Source: Cryomorpha sp963741985
GTDB lineage: Bacteria; Bacteroidota; Bacteroidia; Flavobacteriales_D; Cryomorphaceae
Direction: 5' to 3'
Length of the DNA: 64,000 nucleotides
Assembly (NCBI GenBank): GCA_963741985.1
Contig: CAVUKD010000002.1
Coordinates: 310,001 to 374,000 of the forward strand
A model generated the notes under the pieces. The model worked only from the letters and a program-made list of their open reading frames with translations, searched no databases and was not told where the DNA came from. Position 1 is the first letter of the stretch; each line of letters opens with the position of its first letter. Both the position numbers and the translations under genes were made by a program. Below, one piece after another: positions 60,040-64,000 of this stretch.

Positions 60040-60081
60040 TCTTCAATTTTCCAGCTGTAAATCGTGTCGATTTTGCGACTG

Positions 60082-60114
60082 CAAAGGTACGGCTTTTCGG
60101 ATGATGGTTTGCAA
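60082..60114 (-). promoter_or_regulatory. promoter of the fatty acid hydroxylase gene
   Basis: Minus strand: TTG (60112-60114), 22 nt, TACCTTTG (60082-60089), an exact TAnnTTTG match. The start codon at 60039 would have a leader of about 36 nt. Confidence 0.55.
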
Positions 60115-60211
60115 CTAAGGTTACAATATCATTTCTTCCGCCGTTACAAAATCTCATTGACACATTATATGATTTGAACAAATAGGCGGGTGAGATTATT
60201 TAAATAATGGT

Positions 60212-61507
60212 ATGTCAAAATCCAAAGGTAGTCTCGCAGTAGTTTCAGTTTGGGCGCTCGCCGCAGGAGGAATGGTGGGCGGGGGAATTTATACTGTGCT
60301 CGGTGTAGTTATAGCCGTCAGTGCACAATGGGCGTGGCTTGCCTTTCTTCTTACAGGTTTCATAGCGATTCCATCCGCTTACAGTTACGTTTTTCTAACG
60401 AATAAATACCACGAAGAAGGGGGTGCTTTTACTTTTCTGAGTGAAGTATCCACACAAACTATTGCCGGAAATCTTTCCTGGCTGCTCATTCTCGGTTATG
60501 TTTTAACCATCTCAGTTTATGCATATGCTTTCGGGCATTACGTATCTTTTGCTTTTCACGGCGGCCCGCTGCTTACGCGAATTTTGGCCGCAGGCATCAT
60601 TGTGGGTCTTATCTTGCTAAATCTCGCTGGAGTTGGCAAACTCACCAAACTCGAAATAGTCATTGTATCGGTAAATCTCCTGGCACTTCTTGTTTTGGGA
60701 ATTTACGGGCTTACACAATGGGATTCGGTGGAATTGGTATCCGGCATTCAACCACGTCCTGCCTGGTACGGACTCATCGGCGGCGGAGCGATATTTATGG
60801 CTTATGAAGGTTTTCAGCTGCTCACCTACGAATACGATAAAATCAAAAATGCAAAAAAAACTTTCATGCCAACCATGATGAGTGCTGTGATTTTTGTAGT
60901 CGTTTTGTATATGATTGTTGCAATCGGCGCAGCGATGACAGCTGGAGGTGGCACCCTGATTCACTTCAAGCAGATTGCCATGTCGATTGCGGCGCAAGCG
61001 GCTTTTGGAAAAGCAGGGTTGATCGGGATGACCATTGCGGCAGGATTTGCTACGGCGGCGGCCATAAACTCCACCCTATTTTCAACGGCAAATCTCTCCA
61101 AGAGAATTGCTGGCGACAATGAGTTACCCCAGTGGTTTGCCCACACCAACCAGAATGACATTCCTGACCGCTCGATAATTTTGCTGGGAATCCTCGCCGG
61201 AATACTAGCGGTGGCTGGTTCACTCAGCTCACTTGTTGAAGCAGCCAGTTTGGCCTTCATATTCACTTTTGGGACGGTCAACTTTATAGCAATGAAGGAA
61301 TCGCCATCGCAAAAATGGCTTCCAATTACCGGTTTCGTAATGGCGTTGGTAATTGGCCTCGCCCTTCTGGCTCGGCTTGTAATTACTAAGCCGGTGGCCG
61401 TCTCTGCGATTGGATTGATCATGTTACTCATCGTTTTGGGCCGTCCATTCTTGCTTCAATTATCGGGAAATTCAACATCCAAATCCAATACTGATGAGGA
61501 AAATTAA
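60212..61507 (+). CDS. APC-family amino acid permease
   Basis: 431 aa with about twelve membrane helices. The N-terminal unwound-helix signature of the APC superfamily is present (AAGGMVGGGIYTVLGVVIAV). Later helices: IFMAYEGFQLLTYEYDKIKN, AAGFATAAAINSTLFSTANL SKRIAGD. It probably imports or exchanges amino acids through the inner membrane; the substrate is not predictable. Overlaps the following lipoprotein gene by 14 nt, suggesting an operon. Confidence 0.9.
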   Translation: MSKSKGSLAVVSVWALAAGGMVGGGIYTVLGVVIAVSAQWAWLAFLLTGFIAIPSAYSYVFLTNKYHEEGGAFTFLSEVSTQTIAGNLSWLLILGYVLTISVYAYAFGHYVSFAFHGGPLLTRILAAGIIVGLILLNLAGVGKLTKLEIVIVSVNLLALLVLGIYGLTQWDSVELVSGIQPRPAWYGLIGGGAIFMAYEGFQLLTYEYDKIKNAKKTFMPTMMSAVIFVVVLYMIVAIGAAMTAGGGTLIHFKQIAMSIAAQAAFGKAGLIGMTIAAGFATAAAINSTLFSTANLSKRIAGDNELPQWFAHTNQNDIPDRSIILLGILAGILAVAGSLSSLVEAASLAFIFTFGTVNFIAMKESPSQKWLPITGFVMALVIGLALLARLVITKPVAVSAIGLIMLLIVLGRPFLLQLSGNSTSKSNTDEEN

Positions 61508-62249
61508 GATTATTCTTGCTTTGATTGTGGTATCAGGATTCGTAACCTCTTGTAGACAGAAAGCGCAAAAACCAGCACATCTTCGGTTGGGACAATTCCT
61601 GATATCAAACACGGACGCCACCATTACCATCAAAAAAAATGACACCCTCATTCGCGAAGAATCTCTCTCCTATCCCACTCTTACTGATTACCATGATTTA
61701 AAACCCGGTATATACACTTTCACTGTTTCAATAGGCGATAAAACAATTTTACAAAAGGATTTTGGAATGGGAAAAGGCACGTTTTTCACGTTATGCATTT
61801 TTGGTATTCCGGATACCAGCCTTTCGGCAAATTATCAGACGACCAAAGACCAACTACATTCCGTCTTTGCGGGAACGGAAGCACATACCGCCAATGGCGA
61901 CCTACCAAAATGTGAAATGCTAATCGACAATTTTCAAAAAGGACCTGATGAAGCGCAGATTCGGTGGCTTCACTTGGCTCCAGGTTTAAATGCACTAGAA
62001 GCCACTGCAGTAAATGAAAATGATTCGGAGGATCTATCAAAAGCCGATTATGCAGAGACTATTGACAATAAATCGCTGGCTCCCGGAACATATGAATTCT
62101 CGTGGAATGTGGATGGAAGCCTTCGAAAATTAGTTAGGATTGAAAAGGACATCGAATCACAAAAAATCTATACTTTTTTTGTCCTTGGAAACAGGGGTAC
62201 CTATTCTGATAGCCTTCAAGTAATATCGGGAGCAACAACAGGCAATTAA
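61494..62249 (+). CDS. lipoprotein, possibly DUF4397-like
   Basis: 251 aa. Lipoprotein signal peptide MRKIKIILALIVVSGFVTSC with the lipobox cysteine at residue 20. Two similar segments follow (HLRLGQFLISNTDATITIKK ... LKPGIYTFTVSI and IRWLHLAPGLNALEATAVNE ... LAPGTYEFSWNV), a duplicated beta-sandwich arrangement as in DUF4397 proteins. It should be attached to a membrane; function is unknown. Ends 3 nt before the convergent purE stop. Confidence 0.75.
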   Translation: MRKIKIILALIVVSGFVTSCRQKAQKPAHLRLGQFLISNTDATITIKKNDTLIREESLSYPTLTDYHDLKPGIYTFTVSIGDKTILQKDFGMGKGTFFTLCIFGIPDTSLSANYQTTKDQLHSVFAGTEAHTANGDLPKCEMLIDNFQKGPDEAQIRWLHLAPGLNALEATAVNENDSEDLSKADYAETIDNKSLAPGTYEFSWNVDGSLRKLVRIEKDIESQKIYTFFVLGNRGTYSDSLQVISGATTGN

Positions 62250-62252
62250 TTA

Positions 62253-62729
62253 TTACAGGCTGGCGGCGTCGCGCTCAACTTTTTCACGCATTTCTTCTTT
62301 GAATGCAGCTATTCGTTTGCGCAACTCTTCATCGGCCACGCCTATAATTTGAGCAGCCAGAATACCTGCATTTTTTGCACCATCAAGTGCTACTGTGGCT
62401 ACAGGTACTCCTCCGGGCATTTGTAGAATACTCAGTACCGAATCCCAACCATCTATACTGTTTCGGCTTTTCACTGGAACACCAATCACCGGAAGCACCG
62501 TAAGTGAAGCCGTCATTCCGGGAAGATGGGCTGCACCACCTGCACCCGCAATAATCACCCGAATTCCACGAGACTCAGCGTTTTTAGCATATTCAACCAT
62601 TCTTTCAGGAGTGCGGTGTGCCGACACAATCGAAACTTCATGCGCTACATCAAGTTCAACGAGTACGTCAATAGCCTCCTGCATTATCGGCAGGTCGCTT
62701 TTGCTTCCCATTATTATTCCTACCATCAT
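62253..62729 (-). CDS. purE: N5-carboxyaminoimidazole ribonucleotide mutase
   Basis: 158 aa class I PurE: GIIMGSKSDLPIMQEAIDVL, the catalytic His in VSAHRTPERMVEYAK, and VIIAGAGGAAHLPGMTASLT. It converts N5-CAIR to CAIR in purine synthesis. Its start overlaps the purK stop (ATGA). Confidence 0.97.
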   Translation of the reverse strand: MMVGIIMGSKSDLPIMQEAIDVLVELDVAHEVSIVSAHRTPERMVEYAKNAESRGIRVIIAGAGGAAHLPGMTASLTVLPVIGVPVKSRNSIDGWDSVLSILQMPGGVPVATVALDGAKNAGILAAQIIGVADEELRKRIAAFKEEMREKVERDAASL

Positions 62730-63877
62730 TTCACGGCTTTTACTTTTATTAATGCTTTTACTTCAAGTGCTATTTCACGTGCCAGATCAGCGGTTTTGGC
62801 AGTAATCGTTACGTGACCCATTTTCCGAAAGGGCTTGGTTTCGGTTTTACCGTAAAGATGCACATAAACTCCGGGAATTGCCATTGCTTCTTCGAGTCCT
62901 TCGTATCGCACCGGACCCGAATGGCCTGCTTCACCGAGCACATTGACCATTGCCGCCGGGCGGATAAGATCTGTTTTGCCTAATGGCATACCCAGAATAG
63001 CACGCAAATGCTGTGCGTATTGGGATGTCACATTCGCTTCGATCGTCTGATGTCCCGAATTATGGGGTCGGGGAGCTACTTCATTTACCAGTATATCGCC
63101 ATCCTTTGTAAGGAAAAGTTCTACCGCCAAAATTCCAACCAAATTGAAGGCTTCAATGGTTTTCTTTGCAATCGTTGCAGCCCGTTCTTCCACTGCTTTG
63201 GAGATTTTTGCCGGAGCAAAAAGGAGTTCGACAAGATTTGCTTTTGGGTTAAAAACGAGCTCCACAGCCGGAAAAATTGTTACCTGACCTTTCTCATTTC
63301 GAGCGACAATTACAGAAAGTTCTTTTTCAAAATCGACAAACTTTTCGAGAACTGAGGGAGCATCAAATCCGTCTTTGATATCTTTCTCTGATTGGATAAT
63401 AAGAACACCCTTTCCATCGTATCCGCCTTTGCGCAGTTTCTGCGCTGCCGGGAGGAAATCAATATTTTCATATAGGTGCGCCTTGTTTTTGAGTAACCGA
63501 TAAGGCGCAGTAGGAATATCGTGCTTACGGTAAAACTCTTTTTGAAGTCCTTTGTCCTGAACCACTTGAAGCATGTCTGGTTGAGGATATACCTTCTTAC
63601 CCATTCGTACCAGCTTGTGCAACCCTTCGATACTGACGTGCTCAATTTCGACCGTAATTACATCGCAATCTTTTCCGAAAGCCACCACCGTATCACAATC
63701 ATTAAAATCACCAACCGTAAACGAAGAAACTATCTGATGGCAAGGTGCTTCCGGATTGGGATCAAGTGCGGCAATCTTAATATCCAGATTTACTGCTTCC
63801 TGCTGGAGCATTCTGCCGAGCTGCCCGCCACCAAGGACCCCCAATCTGAAGTTCTTATCGTAAAGATTTTTTGCCAT
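62726..63877 (-). CDS. purK: N5-carboxyaminoimidazole ribonucleotide synthase
   Basis: 383 aa ATP-grasp enzyme. N-terminal FRLGVLGGGQLGRMLQQEAV, ATP-grasp core (YDGKGVLIIQ, VLEKFVDFEKELSVIVARN) and metal-site ILVNEVAPRPHNSGHQTIEA. It makes N5-CAIR from AIR, bicarbonate and ATP, and passes it to PurE, encoded directly downstream with a 4-nt overlap. Confidence 0.97.
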   Translation of the reverse strand: MAKNLYDKNFRLGVLGGGQLGRMLQQEAVNLDIKIAALDPNPEAPCHQIVSSFTVGDFNDCDTVVAFGKDCDVITVEIEHVSIEGLHKLVRMGKKVYPQPDMLQVVQDKGLQKEFYRKHDIPTAPYRLLKNKAHLYENIDFLPAAQKLRKGGYDGKGVLIIQSEKDIKDGFDAPSVLEKFVDFEKELSVIVARNEKGQVTIFPAVELVFNPKANLVELLFAPAKISKAVEERAATIAKKTIEAFNLVGILAVELFLTKDGDILVNEVAPRPHNSGHQTIEANVTSQYAQHLRAILGMPLGKTDLIRPAAMVNVLGEAGHSGPVRYEGLEEAMAIPGVYVHLYGKTETKPFRKMGHVTITAKTADLAREIALEVKALIKVKAVK

Positions 63878-63901
63878 CCTGTTTTAAACGCAATTCGTTA
63901 T

Positions 63902-64000
63902 TTATTCAACCACTACCCTACCGGTAGTGATATAGTTTTTGCCGGTAAGGCGTACAAGATAAATTCCCGAAGCCAAATTGGAAAGGTCGAATGAAAAATC
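63902..64000 (-). CDS. C-terminal end of another T9SS cargo protein (partial)
   Basis: The last 32 codons before TAA at 63902 read DFSFDLSNLASGIYLVRLTG followed by KNYITTGRVVVE, the final strands of a type-A sorting domain (LASGIYLVRL is the hallmark). The gene continues beyond the window end. Its stop lies 24 nt upstream of purK on the same strand, so it may share a transcript with purK-purE. Confidence 0.85.
   Translation of the reverse strand, partial: DFSFDLSNLASGIYLVRLTGKNYITTGRVVVE

Overview
The window is chromosomal DNA of a Bacteroidota bacterium, most likely a Flavobacteriales/Cryomorphaceae-like lineage. Evidence: a fused LpxC-FabZ protein, many type IX secretion (T9SS) C-terminal sorting domains, a PorX regulator, promoters of the TTG-N19..22-TAnnTTTG type, and the absence of tuf and map from the ribosomal cluster.

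Layout. (1) 1-14699, minus strand: an almost uninterrupted str-S10-spc-alpha cluster from rpsL to rpsK (cut by the window edge), with secY and infA inside; fusA carries two single-base frameshifts. (2) 14700-15545: promoter of the cluster and a large structured non-coding element. (3) 15546-35310, minus strand: one ~20 kb translationally coupled array. It starts with a ~2,000-residue secreted metalloprotease/beta-helix protein (one frameshift) and continues with six 'A' genes (secreted ~505-aa beta-propeller-like T9SS cargo) alternating with five 'B' genes (~311 aa, copies of the C-terminal 311 residues of the giant protein without a signal peptide). The A genes are mosaics of two sequence types; A1 and A5 share a ~1.13 kb nearly identical block. 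(4) 35698-38568: a class-V aminotransferase and an IS110 element whose ends, CT core and bridge RNA guides can be read from the sequence. (5) 38569-42951: a GT-C-like membrane protein and an outer-membrane protein pair. (6) 43075-45180: a RAYT (Y1 HUH transposase) gene between two arrays of REP-like palindromes (49-bp and 134-bp units). (7) 45254-49107: lpxD, lpxC-fabZ, lpxA and an ABC ATPase (lipid A synthesis). (8) tsaE and porX (minus), HD-domain hydrolase (plus). (9) 53028-58255: two coupled T9SS cargo genes, the upstream one with an AG/CT microsatellite in its signal-peptide region. (10) 58526-64000: efp, a fatty acid hydroxylase, an APC permease, a lipoprotein, purE-purK and the tail of another T9SS cargo gene.

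Themes: translation and envelope housekeeping surround accessory DNA dominated by T9SS cargo. PorX, encoded here, is a T9SS regulator and may act on these cargo genes. The most unusual items are the coupled A/B cargo array with signs of gene conversion, the decoded IS110 bridge RNA, and the RAYT with head-to-head REP arrays. Five single-base or microsatellite disruptions (two in fusA, one each in three cargo genes) mean that assembly errors should be excluded before any of these genes is called broken.
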